Source: Acanthacorydalis orientalis (lineage: Eukaryota > Arthropoda > Insecta > Megaloptera > Corydalidae). Taken from it: a stretch of DNA of 64,000 nucleotides. Shown piece after piece: positions 63,340 through 64,000 of this stretch (within the stretch, counting starts at the first letter, position 1; every line of letters starts with the position of its first letter). The DNA is taken from positions 18,426,112 to 18,490,111 of the forward strand of contig CM068323.1 of NCBI GenBank assembly GCA_034766995.1, read 5' to 3'. Below the pieces are notes generated by a model, which had not been told where the DNA came from, ran no database searches, and saw only the letters and a program-made list of their open reading frames with translations. The translations under genes and the position numbers were made by a program.

Positions 63340-64000
63340 TACATAACAATAAAACATATTACGGCATGTCAGGAATTTCCGAGACGCTTGTAAAATCCCA
63401 ATACGTATATATTATCCGACGGTCTGACATAGAACAATTAATTAACCCATGACACATTCCGTAAGGATCTGATATATCGGACGCGGTAATTGAACAAGGG
63501 ATGCCCTCCCGCAACGGGTGGCCGCTGGTCCGTGCTTGGCCAGCTGCAGCGGGGTGCACTCTCTCAAGTGAATTTCATAACACGTCCGTCAGTCGTTATC
63601 TGTGTAACAATCGATGTACATCTATTAATAGTTGCGTACATGCGCGAAACGTCCTCTACCAGCTGCGATTTAAGGGGTTTTTTTTCCTGTAAACAATCGT
63701 TTTATTTTTTTTTCTATTATACAAGAATAACATTTTCAAGTATTTGTAATAGCAGGTCTTACAATTGAGAAACACTATACATTCAACGGTATCAAATAAA
63801 CGTAATCATTTTTTCGATAAAAAAAATATTAATGATCTGATGTAACCCGAACTTAAGAAAATATTCCCGAACGTCGTTTTCTTTGTCGTCGCACATTAAA
63901 TCGCCGGAAACGCATTAGTGCAAATGTATGTCAAATCAAAACCGAGCGTCGCACGTCCGCCGAGATCTAAATAAACATTTTACGCGATCTGTCGAAATAA
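63340..64000. other. CpG-containing islet at the right edge
   Basis: GC-rich at 63,480-63,570 (GGTGGCCGCTGGTCC; CAGCTGCAGC at 63,541) and again at 63,860-63,970 (GTCGCACGTCCGCCGAGATC). Several short frames, none recognised. The feature may continue beyond the window. Confidence 0.35.

Noticed and set aside
1..64000. Endogenous viral element or toxin gene
   Set aside because: No capsid, replicase, envelope or toxin-like protein was recognised on either strand; the RT remnants fit a non-LTR retrotransposon better than a virus.

Overview
The window looks like nuclear DNA from an AT-rich insect-type genome. It has dozens of long (TA)n, (TG)n and mixed dinucleotide tracts, no prokaryotic gene packing, and GC-richer islets in which CpG is not depleted. 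That combination resembles many hymenopteran genomes, but this is an inference from composition and no diagnostic host gene is present. I found no complete protein-coding gene, no convincing tRNA or rRNA, no CRISPR array and no intact transposon. Nearly all open frames are short, and many are translations of TA or TG microsatellites.

Positions 1-24,060 are a nested tandem duplication. A segment of about 10.2 kb (1-10,219) is followed by a second copy starting at 10,220. The first 6.9 kb of the two copies are almost identical: I saw one substitution and a 12-bp change in one (TA)n tract. Inside each copy are tandem units of about 2.76 kb ('A units'): two in the first copy and three in the second. 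Each A unit carries a TATA-like box followed by a palindrome, a second TATA/palindrome pair, a decayed reverse-transcriptase remnant and (in three of the five) a four-copy 151-bp minisatellite. Downstream of the A units each copy has a zone of roughly 200-410 bp tandem units ('B units') with embedded (TA)n. This zone is much more diverged between the copies and includes a clean 27-bp micro-inversion. The second copy ends at a diverged version of the start junction near 23,060, followed by more B units and a recent 195-bp duplication.

Positions 24,780-29,380 are GC-richer and CpG-rich. They hold minus-strand exon-like segments with good splice signals (25,765-26,220 and 27,251-27,551; the latter ends in an ATG plus six codons right at a donor), a 475-bp repeat in 2.4 copies, and a 130-codon plus-strand frame of unknown nature. 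Positions 29,800-32,080 repeat the B-unit plus RT-relic arrangement in an older single-copy form. That copy preserves YADD and a downstream VKYNGF block and identifies the A-unit core as derived from a non-LTR retrotransposon.

Positions 32,080-64,000 are a long AT-rich stretch without recognisable genes. It is interrupted by about a dozen 150-500 bp CpG-containing islets that lack sustained reading frames and may be regulatory elements, untranslated exons or old TE fragments in an intron or intergenic desert. Nothing here forms a pathway. The biology that can be read is repeat birth, homogenisation and decay.
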